DNA from: Paraburkholderia aromaticivorans
Lineage (GTDB): Bacteria; Pseudomonadota; Gammaproteobacteria; Burkholderiales; Burkholderiaceae
DNA: 64,000 bases
Reading direction: 5' to 3'
Assembly: GCF_012689525.1 (NCBI RefSeq)
Contig: NZ_CP051514.1
Span: 2,356,001 to 2,420,000, forward strand
Position numbers and translations under genes: made by a program. Below the pieces are notes generated by a model. That model had not been told where the DNA came from and ran no database searches. It worked only from the letters and a program-made list of their open reading frames with translations. Below, piece after piece: positions 7,941-15,581 of this stretch. How positions within the stretch are numbered: position 1 is the stretch's first letter; each line of letters opens with the position of its first letter.

Positions 7941-8156
7941 ATGCGTAAAACGACGCTGCTCAGGATGCTGTCCGAACCGGACGGCTTCCTCCACGCTCAA
8001 CCGCCCGAAGGGGCGGTGTTCATCCACGACGAGGAAAACAAGTCATGTTCTTCGATCCTTCACCGGATGGTCTCGGCGTCGCTGGCGAAACAGGTGTCGC
8101 CTGGAAATCAGAACGCCCTGCGGTTGCCAGACGTCGATCTGCCTTTGATTTTCTGA
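7941..8156 (+). CDS. Possible small PRTRC-linked ORF overlapping protein F
   Basis: ATG 7941 overlaps the protein C stop in the form ATGCGTAA, a common arrangement for translational coupling. The first 35 residues (MRKTTLLRMLSEPDGFLHAQ...) look protein-like. The frame then overlaps the start of protein F by 112 bases in another frame, which is unusually long. It may be a real 71-residue gene, or only the F leader region may be open by chance. Confidence 0.35.
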   Translation: MRKTTLLRMLSEPDGFLHAQPPEGAVFIHDEENKSCSSILHRMVSASLAKQVSPGNQNALRLPDVDLPLIF

Positions 8157-9175
8157 CACTGCCTGCTGTGTCGCCGCAAGTTCCTGCCGCTGGCTTTCTG
8201 AAGTGGCGCGATCCTGCGCAACTCACAGAGACGATCGAGCGTCAGTTCCGCTATGGCCCGTTGCGCGCATATGACGTGCGCGACCCGACCAGCGCCGCCG
8301 ACGCATTCCAGCAGGCGTTTTTTGTCTGGTGGCGTCGGCAAAGCAGTGGATCGTTTCAACGCCTGACCTTTGTGCCGGTGCTGATGGATTCGGCCGCGGT
8401 TGTCGAAACGCTCCAATTCACGGAGGACGAAGACAACAGCGAAGATCCGGCGCCACTGTTTCTCGCGATCGAAGTCCCCGACGAAAACTGCTACGAGCTT
8501 TCACCGGGTGCGGGCGAGCTTCGCGCGGCGCATCCGATGTTGATGCGCTCCGTGATGGAGGCGATTCGCGAAGCGTCGAGGCAGACGCTGTTTGTACGTA
8601 ACCCGGACTGGTTCTGGTACGAGTACACGGTGTGGTACTTCGATGGCGAGTGTCCGACGGACGACGAGGCCAGAGAGATTCTGGTCGAACGACGTGGAGA
8701 CGACGACGTTGAAAGCTATCTGCCCTCCAGAGTGCTTCCGGGAATCGTGCCGGACGATGTGTTTTTCAATGGCGATCTGAAGGACGCGAAGAAGTTTTAC
8801 CAAAGCGTTCTTAAGCCCCCCGACCTGCTGCGCTTGCGCCCCCGGCTTAAAGGGCGCGCACGTCGCGTTTGTACCGCGTTGATGGACCTGCAAACGCCTC
8901 TGGCTCAACGCCCGAAGCGTGATCTGTTGCCGTTCAAGTACCGGTCCAGGAACGCCTATGAAGCCGGCTCGCTGGTATGGGAGCACAACCGCTTCACAGA
9001 GGAGTTTCTGGACATCCACTTCGACGATTGCGGCAGCAATGGCGCAACGACGTATCCCGGCTTCATTCCTTTCGAAACCAATGCCCGTTCCATTCGTCAA
9101 CAGTACGAGGGATGGGCCCATGCAATCAGGATTCTGCAAAGCCTCGACGTGCTGTTGTCGCTGGTGAGCAGATAA
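8045..9175 (+). CDS. PRTRC system protein F
   Basis: The 376-residue product starts at ATG 8045 after a GAGGAAAA site. Sequence blocks MFFDPSPDGLGVAGETGVAW and FLTLPAVSPQVPAAGFLKW and the position between C and B fit PRTRC protein F. It is soluble, with no signal peptide or recognised catalytic motif. In this cassette it is the only large component without an obvious ubiquitin-pathway counterpart, so it might act as a substrate, scaffold or specificity factor; that is inference. Confidence 0.82.
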   Translation: MFFDPSPDGLGVAGETGVAWKSERPAVARRRSAFDFLTLPAVSPQVPAAGFLKWRDPAQLTETIERQFRYGPLRAYDVRDPTSAADAFQQAFFVWWRRQSSGSFQRLTFVPVLMDSAAVVETLQFTEDEDNSEDPAPLFLAIEVPDENCYELSPGAGELRAAHPMLMRSVMEAIREASRQTLFVRNPDWFWYEYTVWYFDGECPTDDEAREILVERRGDDDVESYLPSRVLPGIVPDDVFFNGDLKDAKKFYQSVLKPPDLLRLRPRLKGRARRVCTALMDLQTPLAQRPKRDLLPFKYRSRNAYEAGSLVWEHNRFTEEFLDIHFDDCGSNGATTYPGFIPFETNARSIRQQYEGWAHAIRILQSLDVLLSLVSR

Positions 9176-9193
9176 ACCCTTCCTACAGTTCTC

Positions 9194-9916
9194 ATGAACC
9201 AGATCATGACCGGCGCTGTGGGCGCCGATGTTGCCTTGTCGTCGGCGATGCTGCTGTATGGCAAACCGAATAGTGGCCCGGAGTATGCGACGGTTCACGA
9301 AATCCTGACTGACCCGAAGACGTCGCGCCCGATCATCGGTGCTGGCCGTCCTTTGACGTGCGGCGCCCTTCTTGGCGCGCTACGAAGCCTTGCAAAGGAG
9401 GCCTCGCCGGCGACGGAGTTCCTTCCTTCGACGGTGATTGGCCTTTCGATGGTCGCGGTCACGTGGTGGTGCCCTCCCGCGCCTCGGCGCGTATTCTTCG
9501 AATGTAAAGAACTGGGCAATCGTTCCGCGGAGGTGCCGCATCCCGGGCTTATTTTCCGGGCCGGTTCGAACGGGTTCCGAGTGTTCGCAGTGAAGGGTAG
9601 CGAACGCCCGCAAGCCGATACGCCGATCTTCGAGCCGCCCTACTTTAACACCTGGGACAGAGGCTCGATCTGCATCGGGACTGCTTCGGTACCCAAGCGC
9701 ATCGATGTCGCATCGATTCCTGGTTGGGAAGCGGGCTTCTTTGATTCCGCGTTCACGCATCCGAACGTGGGAGGCAAGCGCTTGAATTACCCGAACGGCG
9801 AATTTGCGTTCTGGCGCGACATGCTCGACGGGAAGTTTTCCGCGGGCTTTCCCGAGGAAACGCTGGTGCCGATGAAAGTGACAGCGAAGCAGGTCGTCTG
9901 CGGAGGTGTCGCATGA
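9194..9916 (+). CDS. PRTRC system protein B, E2-like candidate
   Basis: A 240-residue protein matching PRTRC protein B by position and by blocks HPGLIFRA, PYFNTWDRGSICIG. The last block resembles the active-site region of ubiquitin-conjugating E2 enzymes (HPN...G-x-I-C-L): here Cys160 stands in G-S-I-C-I-G after a short FN turn. A preceding beta-hairpin with Pro/His (115-121) also fits the E2 fold. It overlaps the next gene (protein A) by four bases, so the two are translationally coupled. The E2 reading is an inference from motif and neighbourhood. Confidence 0.85.
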   Translation: MNQIMTGAVGADVALSSAMLLYGKPNSGPEYATVHEILTDPKTSRPIIGAGRPLTCGALLGALRSLAKEASPATEFLPSTVIGLSMVAVTWWCPPAPRRVFFECKELGNRSAEVPHPGLIFRAGSNGFRVFAVKGSERPQADTPIFEPPYFNTWDRGSICIGTASVPKRIDVASIPGWEAGFFDSAFTHPNVGGKRLNYPNGEFAFWRDMLDGKFSAGFPEETLVPMKVTAKQVVCGGVA

Positions 9917-10551
9917 ACCCGGGCGATTCGCTTTTGCAGATGTCGTTTCCAAGCGTGATGGTGCCAACGCGCGAAAGCGTCGCGGTACTTGATCGTCCGG
10001 GCGAGCGTCTTCTCATCGCAGCTGACGGTGTCTATCTTGAAGTGGTCCGTCCGTGGATTCGCGTGGTCCGCCGTATTGCGAAATGCGACGTGCCTACGGC
10101 GATCCCGTACGGCCGTGTCGAGCCAGTCACGCAGCAACGCTGTGGGCCGGTGCCCCCGCAGCTCATCGCCGAATTTCGTTCGATAGCGCGCAACGGCCAC
10201 CCGATCGAGATCATGGCGTGGATCGTGTGGAACGCACTTACGGGTGCTTTCCGCATTGTTCAACTCACGGCCAGGTCTCAAGGTGCCGGTCATATCGAGG
10301 GCTACCAGCGCCCGGATCTTGCCGATGGCGAGCATCTGGTCGTTGACTGCCATTCGCATGGCGCCTATGAGGCGTTCTTCTCGCCGACTGACGACAAGGA
10401 TGACAGGTTCGATGTGAAGTTCGCGCTCGTGCTCGGTGATTGCGGCACCGAACGCGTGTCGACGGCCCTCCGTCTTTGCGCGAAGGGGATTTTTGAGAGA
10501 AGCGCATTGCCGCTGTCGTGGCGTGCTGTGCTTGATGTGGAGGTGGTGTGA
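9913..10551 (+). CDS. PRTRC system protein A, JAB/JAMM peptidase-like
   Basis: A 212-residue protein carrying a full JAMM zinc-peptidase motif: His147-Ser-His149, then Ser157-x2-Asp160 (DCHSHGAYEAFFSPTD). This is the H-x-H-x7-S-x2-D pattern of the JAB/MPN+ family, which removes ubiquitin-like proteins or trims their C-termini. Glu99 in the preceding segment could be the catalytic acid. It overlaps protein B upstream (ATGA) and the ThiF gene downstream (TGATG). All motif residues are present, so activity is likely. Confidence 0.88.
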   Translation: MNPGDSLLQMSFPSVMVPTRESVAVLDRPGERLLIAADGVYLEVVRPWIRVVRRIAKCDVPTAIPYGRVEPVTQQRCGPVPPQLIAEFRSIARNGHPIEIMAWIVWNALTGAFRIVQLTARSQGAGHIEGYQRPDLADGEHLVVDCHSHGAYEAFFSPTDDKDDRFDVKFALVLGDCGTERVSTALRLCAKGIFERSALPLSWRAVLDVEVV

Positions 10552-11357
10552 TGGCCGAATCAATCATTCACGCCTTGCCAGATCACATGCAGCGCGGCGC
10601 GTGGAGGGTCGTCGTCGTTGGAGCGGGCGGTACGGGTAGCGCTGTTCTCCCGAACCTCGCGCGGTTGCATCACGCGATGGTGGCACTCGGTCATCCGGGT
10701 GGCATCGAATGCCTGGTGCTTGATGACGATACCGTGAGCGAAACCAACGTCGGACGGCAGGGGTTTTATCCGTGCGACGTTGGCCAGCACAAGGCACTCC
10801 TTCTCGTCAATCGTCTGAACGCCTTGATGGGAACAGCATGGAAAGCGCAACCGGTTCGGGTGGATTCGCGCACGCGTCTGCGCGCGGACATCGTGGTCGG
10901 CTGCGTAGATTCGCGCAAGGCTCGCCACGCGATTCTCAAGGCATCAGAGCGCGGGTCCGTGGGCTACTACCTCGACTGCGGCAACGAGGTGGATCGAGGG
11001 CAGGTCTTTATTGGGCAAGTCGGCAAGCCCCGGTTCGACCGACTGCCTCATGTAGGCGATCTGCTGCCCGAGTTGCTGGACGCTAAAAAAGACAAGGGCG
11101 ATGACACGCCCTCGTGCTCGATGGCTGAAGCGCTGAGCAAGCAATCCATGGTGATTAATCAGGCGATCGCGGTGCAGGCGTTCAACATGCTCTGGAGCTT
11201 CTACCGCACGGGCACGCTGCCGTTTTCGGGCGTGTACGTCAACCTGGCAACAGGGCGCACGAATCCGGTTCAGGTCGATCCCGAAGCATGGGCGCGGTTC
11301 GGTTACGTGCAGCCCCCGAAACCTGAGCGCAAGCGCAGAAAGAAGGTGGCGGCATGA
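10551..11357 (+). CDS. PRTRC system ThiF family protein, E1-like
   Basis: The 268-residue protein has the Rossmann nucleotide site GAGGTGS (residues 24-30), the acidic strand end LVLDDD (56-60), and the N66-x2-R69-Q70 and HKA signatures of ThiF/MoeB/E1 enzymes. These adenylate the C-terminus of a ubiquitin-like or sulfur-carrier protein. Cys189 in TPSCSMAEA lies where a transfer cysteine could sit. The C-terminus is basic (ERKRRKK). The start overlaps the protein A stop by one base (TGATG). The frame also opens at GTG 10548, but ATG is better. Confidence 0.92.
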   Translation: MAESIIHALPDHMQRGAWRVVVVGAGGTGSAVLPNLARLHHAMVALGHPGGIECLVLDDDTVSETNVGRQGFYPCDVGQHKALLLVNRLNALMGTAWKAQPVRVDSRTRLRADIVVGCVDSRKARHAILKASERGSVGYYLDCGNEVDRGQVFIGQVGKPRFDRLPHVGDLLPELLDAKKDKGDDTPSCSMAEALSKQSMVINQAIAVQAFNMLWSFYRTGTLPFSGVYVNLATGRTNPVQVDPEAWARFGYVQPPKPERKRRKKVAA

Positions 11358-11560
11358 TTTCCGGTCTGAACCAGTTGCGCTGTGGCAACTGTGGCCGAGA
11401 GCTGTTCACTGACGACGAGACGCGCCGGATTGGCGTCGAGTGTCAGGGCTGCGAGGACATTTCGTGGATCCAGCCTGAACCGGCGAAGCTGACCATCGAC
11501 TCTGGTGAAAACTCGGGCGGTCGGATCGCCATTTTCCGAAACCTACCGGCGGGCACGTAG
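11354..11560 (+). CDS. Small zinc-ribbon protein at the end of the PRTRC operon
   Basis: ATG 11354 overlaps the ThiF stop by four bases, so it is coupled to it. The 68-residue product has two cysteine pairs, CGNC (residues 10-13) and CQGC (about 31-34), spaced like a zinc ribbon. It resembles small Com-type zinc-ribbon proteins of phages. In this position it could be an RNA- or protein-binding accessory of the cassette; function unproven. Confidence 0.7.
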   Translation: MISGLNQLRCGNCGRELFTDDETRRIGVECQGCEDISWIQPEPAKLTIDSGENSGGRIAIFRNLPAGT

Positions 11561-11597
11561 CCCGCCGGGCTACCCCGCTATTTTGATGGAGTAGTCG

Positions 11598-11891
11598 ATG
11601 AATGAACGAAGGGGTGTGGCTCTTGGAGAGGACAATCGCATCCGCGATGTCGATCGCACGCACGCGGTCATCCGGTTTCGTTGCGCGATGTCGTTTCCGA
11701 GGTTCTCCATGAAGGAAGGTGAGCGCTGGTCGTTCGTCGTCTTCGGGAAACACCGCGACCGGCTTGTGGCGCTCAAGGAAGGTCGTCGCTTCGAGTTTGC
11801 CGGCGGCCAGTGTCTGGCAGAGGACGTGGCGCTGATCTACGAAGGACCGTGTGGCGAAGCGCATTCCCGCGCGGCGGGATATATCCGCTGA
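11598..11891 (+). CDS. Hypothetical protein, 97 aa
   Basis: ATG 11598 gives a soluble beta-rich product (FSMKEGERWSFVVFGKHRDR, LVALKEGRRFEFAGGQ). It follows the zinc-ribbon gene by 37 bases on the same strand and ends just before a clear terminator. I do not recognise it. Confidence 0.6.
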   Translation: MNERRGVALGEDNRIRDVDRTHAVIRFRCAMSFPRFSMKEGERWSFVVFGKHRDRLVALKEGRRFEFAGGQCLAEDVALIYEGPCGEAHSRAAGYIR

Positions 11892-11902
11892 CGCGTTTTG
11901 CT

Positions 11903-11930
11903 AATGGCCGCGTTAGTGGCCATTTTTCTT
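11903..11930 (+). terminator. Rho-independent terminator after the PRTRC operon
   Basis: Stem ATGGCC/GGCCAT with an 8-base loop followed by TTTTTCTTTT. It closes the transcription unit that begins at leader L4. Confidence 0.75.
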
Positions 11931-11937
11931 TTAAATC

Positions 11938-11978
11938 TCACGGTGGGGCTCGCTCCTCCGGGTCGTGCCTCGCCCATA
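11938..11978 (+). promoter_or_regulatory. Possible degenerate copy of the pseudoknot leader
   Basis: A GG/CC stem interrupted by a mismatch, with loop GGGGC that can pair with GCCTC downstream. It lacks the usual CCC start, so it is weaker than the other copies. The gene start at 11995 is 17 bases away. Confidence 0.3.
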
Positions 11979-11994
11979 ATCAATGAGGTGAGTC

Positions 11995-13080
11995 GTGGGC
12001 GCAACTGTCACAACCAACAAACGGGCTGGTGCCTTTAAGAAGGCAGACGGGACCGTCGTTTACGTGCTCTTCGAAGAGAGCTACGAAAAAAACTGCTATC
12101 CGCATACGCCTAACTGGAGCGTAACGGCATTCGGACCGCGCAAAGATGTCCTTCAGCGGATCTTCCAGCACGCGAGTTCCTGCGAAGGCGGGATGTTGCG
12201 GTCGCGGGCAGGAACTATCAGGCCGGAAACGTACGTCGAAACCTGGAAGCAGCATCTCGCGAAGCCGCAGGAGATTTTCGATACGGAGATCGAACTGTCG
12301 GTTGGCGAAAGCTACCGGTCGCCAATACCGCTGTCGGCCGTCGAGGAGATTCGTATCCTGATGGATTCAAGGGGATTTGGTGCGCAGTTCGGCCAGATCG
12401 AAGCAAGCTCGCTGCAGGTGTCACTGCACGCAGACGTTGATCTGCTACTCGCGCTGTACGGGCAGAGCGCTCCGCTGTTCCCGTGGCGAGCACTCGGGCA
12501 CGTGCATTGTTCGAGGCAGGTTCTGGCGGTCGAGCCGGTGCGCAACGTGAAGGCAGACTGTATGCCGCGCGTGCGGGCTTATCGCCTGGATAAGGACGAC
12601 CTCGTGGTTTCAATCAACGGGTCGCCCCTTCGCCATGCCGGCTGGGACTACAACGCAGTCGGGAATTTCATGGACCTCGCCTATGAGCATGAGTTGCAAA
12701 CGCCGGGGTGGGGCAAGGTCGCGATCCCCTGGTATCGCGAACTGCTTCGGCAGGCGCCGCGGCTGCCCGACGACACACACATCTCCATCCAGCGCGATCC
12801 CGAAGACGGGAAAGAGCATGGATGGCGGATCGAGACCCTGAACCGTCTCGCGGCTGCTGCGGGCGTTGTCGGCGCGGAGGGGGAAGCGCCGATGGAGTTC
12901 TCCTTCCAGTTTCACAAGCTGCACGGTGACGAGCAGCGCCTGTATGACCTCCGCTCGCTACCGCGAGAGCAGGTTCTTTTTGAAGTGCACGACGAAGGGA
13001 AGGTGGATCCGGTGTCACAGGCACAGGACGCGGCCGATGACTGGCAGCGTGACCTCCAGCTCGCCTTCGAACTGGACTGA
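11995..13080 (+). CDS. Hypothetical protein, 361 aa
   Basis: GTG 11995 follows AATGAGGTGAG. The first 60 residues (AFKKADGTVVYVLFEESYEK, NWSVTAFGPRKDVL) look like a small beta domain. The rest is mixed, with WDYNAVGNFMDLAYEHELQ and an acidic C-terminus. It is soluble, with no recognised motif. It stands alone, downstream of the PRTRC terminator and upstream of a 500-base gene-free stretch. Confidence 0.7.
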   Translation: MGATVTTNKRAGAFKKADGTVVYVLFEESYEKNCYPHTPNWSVTAFGPRKDVLQRIFQHASSCEGGMLRSRAGTIRPETYVETWKQHLAKPQEIFDTEIELSVGESYRSPIPLSAVEEIRILMDSRGFGAQFGQIEASSLQVSLHADVDLLLALYGQSAPLFPWRALGHVHCSRQVLAVEPVRNVKADCMPRVRAYRLDKDDLVVSINGSPLRHAGWDYNAVGNFMDLAYEHELQTPGWGKVAIPWYRELLRQAPRLPDDTHISIQRDPEDGKEHGWRIETLNRLAAAAGVVGAEGEAPMEFSFQFHKLHGDEQRLYDLRSLPREQVLFEVHDEGKVDPVSQAQDAADDWQRDLQLAFELD

Positions 13081-13256
13081 TCTTTTGTAAAGGCAAGGTC
13101 GGCGGGGTCGGCATTGCGTATATGAAAAAAAGCTCATCCCGGGCGGTTTTTTTTGTTCAGCGAGTCCATCTTCGGCTGGCTCGCGGCACGCAGGATGCGT
13201 GGTTAAAGGGGAGGCGTGGTCGAGCGGCTCGGCAGTCGCCGCGCCGTTTTTTAATT

Positions 13257-13290
13257 GACCCGCCCACCAATCTGAGGGCGGGTCTTTCGC
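13257..13290 (+). terminator. Hairpin, possible terminator
   Basis: A perfect 9-bp stem GACCCGCCC/GGGCGGGTC with a 10-base loop, followed only by TTTCG. Between 13081 and 13580 I see no gene; this stretch holds this hairpin, the next terminator and a leader. Confidence 0.5.
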
Positions 13291-13495
13291 CTGAACTTTA
13301 GCGTTTGCGCCTCCGGAAGTCGGCGCGCCTCGAAAGCCATACAAAAGTCGTGAGCTTTTCCCTGCCTGGGACTTGCGATCGTGAGATAGACTGGCTCGCA
13401 TCCCTCGCGCTTTCGGCGCATCGACTTAAGCATGCATGCCCGACATGTGTGCTGGTGTGGTTTCTCTCCTCGTCGCTCCCTAAGCGACAAGTTCC

Positions 13496-13519
13496 AAGGC
13501 GCTTAGGCGCCTTCTTTTT
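13496..13519 (+). terminator. Rho-independent terminator
   Basis: Stem AAGGCGC/GCGCCTT with a 4-base loop followed by CTTTTTC. It lies just upstream of leader L13, so it could end upstream transcription or act as an attenuator for the lipoprotein gene. Confidence 0.6.
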
Positions 13520-13524
13520 CTCTC

Positions 13525-13558
13525 CCCTCCTGGGCAACTGCCCTCGGGAATGGTTGCC
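13525..13558 (+). promoter_or_regulatory. Pseudoknot leader L13, upstream of the lipoprotein gene
   Basis: CCC-N4-GGGC, loop AACT, GCCC-N2-GGG, then a tail containing GGTTGCC. The loop-side GGCAAC is fully complementary to GTTGCC in the tail. The letters differ from other copies but the pairing is kept. The in-frame ATG at 13550 lies inside the structure, so 13580 is the better start. Confidence 0.65.
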
Positions 13559-13579
13559 GAAATTTCTCTTAAGGCGACC

Positions 13580-14053
13580 ATGTTCAACCTGAAGTTCAAA
13601 TTCATTTTCAGTCTCGCTCTTGTGGCATCGCTCACCGGCTGTGCTGTGGGTGATTTTGGCTCGCCCAATGTCTACCAGCAGTACGACGTCGCGCGGGCAG
13701 GTTCGCTGGAATCGTGCACGGTGCTTCGGACACGTCTGGTCGTGATCGACGCGAACCCGGGTAATTCCGTGGTCGGTACCGCCGTTGGTGTCCTGGGAGG
13801 CGTGCTGCTCGGGTCACAGGTGAAAGGCCGCAGGCATGGCCATTCGCTCACTGTGCTCGCGCTGGGCCTAGCGGGCGGCATGATCGGTCAGGGCATTGCC
13901 CTTGCCGCTTCCCGGCAAGACGGTCTCGAACTCGCCGTTCGAATGACAGATGGACGCGTGCTGGTGGTGGTGCAGCCAGCGAATCAGGCGTTCATGCCGG
14001 GCGAGCGGGTGTATCTCGTGAGCAGCTACTCGGGCCTGCGCATCACGCACTGA
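13580..14053 (+). CDS. Outer-membrane lipoprotein, glycine-zipper (SlyB/Pcp-like)
   Basis: A 157-residue protein with a type II signal peptide: basic start FNLKFKF, hydrophobic core, lipobox LTGC. After it comes a glycine-zipper hairpin of two hydrophobic segments (VVGTAVGVLGGVLLGS and VLALGLAGGMIGQGIALA), then a small beta domain ending ERVYLVSSYSGLRITH. This is the layout of SlyB/Pcp-type 2TM lipoproteins of the outer membrane. A plasmid copy could modify the envelope of the host or help entry exclusion; the role is not shown by sequence. Confidence 0.8.
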   Translation: MFNLKFKFIFSLALVASLTGCAVGDFGSPNVYQQYDVARAGSLESCTVLRTRLVVIDANPGNSVVGTAVGVLGGVLLGSQVKGRRHGHSLTVLALGLAGGMIGQGIALAASRQDGLELAVRMTDGRVLVVVQPANQAFMPGERVYLVSSYSGLRITH

Positions 14054-14057
14054 CTTT

Positions 14058-14127
14058 CACGCCGGCAGCAGCCGGCGCCTTCTACTCACGCGGCATGCGC
14101 TCCAGAAACGGAGGCATGCCGCGTTGC
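14058..14127 (+). promoter_or_regulatory. Two hairpins between lipoprotein and next gene
   Basis: First a CGCCGGC/GCCGGCG hairpin near 14060-14078, then a long one at about 14089-14124 with a perfect stem CGCGGCATGC/GCATGCCGCG and an inner CTCC/GGAG. The second covers the region just before the start of the next gene and could control its translation. It is not a copy of the pseudoknot leader. Confidence 0.45.
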
Positions 14128-14133
14128 CTTCAG

Positions 14134-14535
14134 ATGTCTATCATGTTGAAAATTCCTAAAATCTTCTACGCGGATCGGCGCAGTGCCGGTGCGCTCGCCG
14201 ACGCTGCGGTTGAGAACTGCGCGAAAGAGATCCTGCATAAAGTCGCTCGCGATCTTCGCCTTCGGCGTGATGAGCATGAAATAGTGAGCGAGCCTGCGCG
14301 GCGCGGCGTCGGATGCCGCGTGTCATTGCGCACGCCCAGCCTGATGGTCGATGTCACGAACATGCCGGTGAACCGACCGGTCTCCGTGTGCTTTCGTACA
14401 CGACGCGGCCGTAAGGACATGTCAGGCGGTCGGGACAACGATGTGCCCCTCGAGCAACTTGATAGCCGCGAGGCGTATGACACGCTGCTCGGCGGGCTGC
14501 GCCTCACGGCCGGACTCGACCTCGAACAGCCATAG
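14134..14535 (+). CDS. Hypothetical protein, 133 aa
   Basis: I choose ATG 14134 because the earlier in-frame starts (14095, 14116) lie inside the long hairpin. ATG 14143 is also possible. The product is basic and soluble (CAKEILHKVARDLRLRRDEHE; VGCRVSLRTPSLMVDV). It is 8 bases upstream of the next gene. Family not recognised. Confidence 0.55.
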   Translation: MSIMLKIPKIFYADRRSAGALADAAVENCAKEILHKVARDLRLRRDEHEIVSEPARRGVGCRVSLRTPSLMVDVTNMPVNRPVSVCFRTRRGRKDMSGGRDNDVPLEQLDSREAYDTLLGGLRLTAGLDLEQP

Positions 14536-14543
14536 GGGGCGAG

Positions 14544-15026
14544 ATGGAGATTATCGATATCTTCGTTGAGTGCCCTTCGGGCCTGAACCTGTCGTTTCGA
14601 GGCGCTTTCAATTCCGACACGCAGGAGGTTTCCGTCTCCGATCACCTCGCTTCGATCATGCGTGCTTCGTGCACGCCCGGCGAAGATGCGGTGATCTCGG
14701 CGGTTATCGATGACCAGTGGCGTAGTCTCGCGCTGACCGACCACAGCAGGCTTTCGGTGGCGCCGGGCGAGCCGGGTCTCGATCCGGTACGCGGTAATTT
14801 CTGGCGTGCGGTTGTGGAATGGGTGATCGCACCGACCATAGATCAGCGGCAGCAGTTCGGCCGCTTTTGCCACACCATCGCGGCTGCCGCGTTGATCGGT
14901 GGCGTCGCGAGCTGGTACGGCACGACGGGATGGACAGTATCCGCAATCCTGAAGCTCGGACAGTTCGCTCTCGCGTTTGTGCTAACCTTTGCCGCAGGAA
15001 TGGTTGCAGTTAGAGGAGAGGGATGA
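14544..15026 (+). CDS. Hypothetical membrane protein, 160 aa
   Basis: ATG 14544 after GGGGGCGAG. The N-terminal 95 residues are soluble. The C-terminal part has two hydrophobic helices (IAAAALIGGVASWYG and LGQFALAFVLTFAAGMVAV). It ends in TGATG, overlapping the next tiny gene. Function unknown. Confidence 0.6.
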   Translation: MEIIDIFVECPSGLNLSFRGAFNSDTQEVSVSDHLASIMRASCTPGEDAVISAVIDDQWRSLALTDHSRLSVAPGEPGLDPVRGNFWRAVVEWVIAPTIDQRQQFGRFCHTIAAAALIGGVASWYGTTGWTVSAILKLGQFALAFVLTFAAGMVAVRGEG

Positions 15027-15148
15027 TGGGTCTCGGTACCGTCGTTTTGGTGATTTCGATAATCATCGCCGGGTTCGGCGCGGTTCTGGACCACAATGGC
15101 CGCAAGCATGACCGGTTGCGTGGCCATCGCCCCCGCACGCCACGCTGA
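15026..15148 (+). CDS. Tiny single-pass membrane protein, 40 aa
   Basis: ATG 15026 overlaps the previous stop (TGATG), so it is probably translated by coupling. The product is MGLGTVVLVISIIIAGFGAV followed by a basic tail (RKHDRLRGHRPRTPR): one membrane helix with a cytoplasmic basic end. A terminator follows. Confidence 0.5.
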   Translation: MGLGTVVLVISIIIAGFGAVLDHNGRKHDRLRGHRPRTPR

Positions 15149-15180
15149 CATTTTCCAGCATTAATCTTCCACACCTGTAA

Positions 15181-15211
15181 AGCCGCCCGCGTGACAGCCG
15201 GCGGCTTTTTT
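15181..15211 (+). terminator. Rho-independent terminator
   Basis: Stem AGCCGCC/GGCGGCT with a 12-base loop followed by six T. It closes the 14134-15148 gene group. Confidence 0.75.
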
Positions 15212-15289
15212 CTTGCTGGGCGCCAGACCACGCACTGATGGCGTAACCGCCGTGCTGACACCGCCAGCACGACGCGCCAGTTCTTCCAA

Positions 15290-15325
15290 CCCTGACGGGC
15301 TCTCGCCCTGTCTGGGTGATTGCCC
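15290..15325 (+). promoter_or_regulatory. Pseudoknot leader L5 (weaker copy)
   Basis: CCC-N4-GGGC, loop TCTC, GCCC-N5-GGG, tail TGATTGCCC. The stem is clear; loop-tail pairing is only partial. It precedes the ORF at 15347. Confidence 0.45.
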
Positions 15326-15346
15326 ATTTTTTCGGAGCTTTCACCC

Positions 15347-15551
15347 ATGTACACCCCTTTCGATTCCCGGTTCGACGTTTGCCCTGACCGCGCTCGTCGA
15401 AGTTTTCACCCTTTTCGACGACGTGCGATTCAAAGCGCTGGACAGTGCGCAGATAGCGTTGCTGGCCGGCGACCAGCCTCTACGCGTACTGCGCTGCAAC
15501 GGCAACGCGAACAGTCACGGAGCATCGATCACGCAGTCGCCGTGCCGATGA
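15347..15551 (+). pseudogene. Short ORF behind leader L5, apparently frameshifted
   Basis: ATG 15347 opens with MYTPFDSRFDV. The best protein-like sequence downstream is in another frame (TALVEVFTLFDDVRFKALDS, then IALLAGDQPLRVLRCNGN), ending at 15551. A one-base shift near 15380 would join them into a product of about 65 residues. Either a small gene has decayed or frameshifting is used. Confidence 0.4.
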
Positions 15552-15581
15552 CCTGTCCACTCTCGCACTGTCTTTTTTCAA

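Larger units (their letters stand above)
6312..7948 (+). pseudogene. PRTRC system protein C, disrupted by an ISL3 element
   Basis: The first 20 codons (6312-6370, MALSISAVTRIFLYNGMQ...) and the remaining 52 (7789-7948, DPGPSFSPESVRDLYTAQYP to the stop) are separated by a 1410-bp insertion sequence plus one copy of its 8-bp duplication. Removing the element and one repeat restores a single frame of about 72 residues, the usual size of PRTRC protein C. The small size and beta-strand pattern suit a ubiquitin-like fold. The restored C-terminus ends GAKG-TDA, so a Gly-Gly-like end could be exposed by trimming; this is inference. The stop overlaps a possible start at 7941. Confidence 0.9.

Noticed and set aside
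13213..13245. tRNA-like stretch (GAGGCGTGGTCGAGCGGC)
   Set aside because: The D-arm-like part has no acceptor, anticodon or T-arm in the right places.
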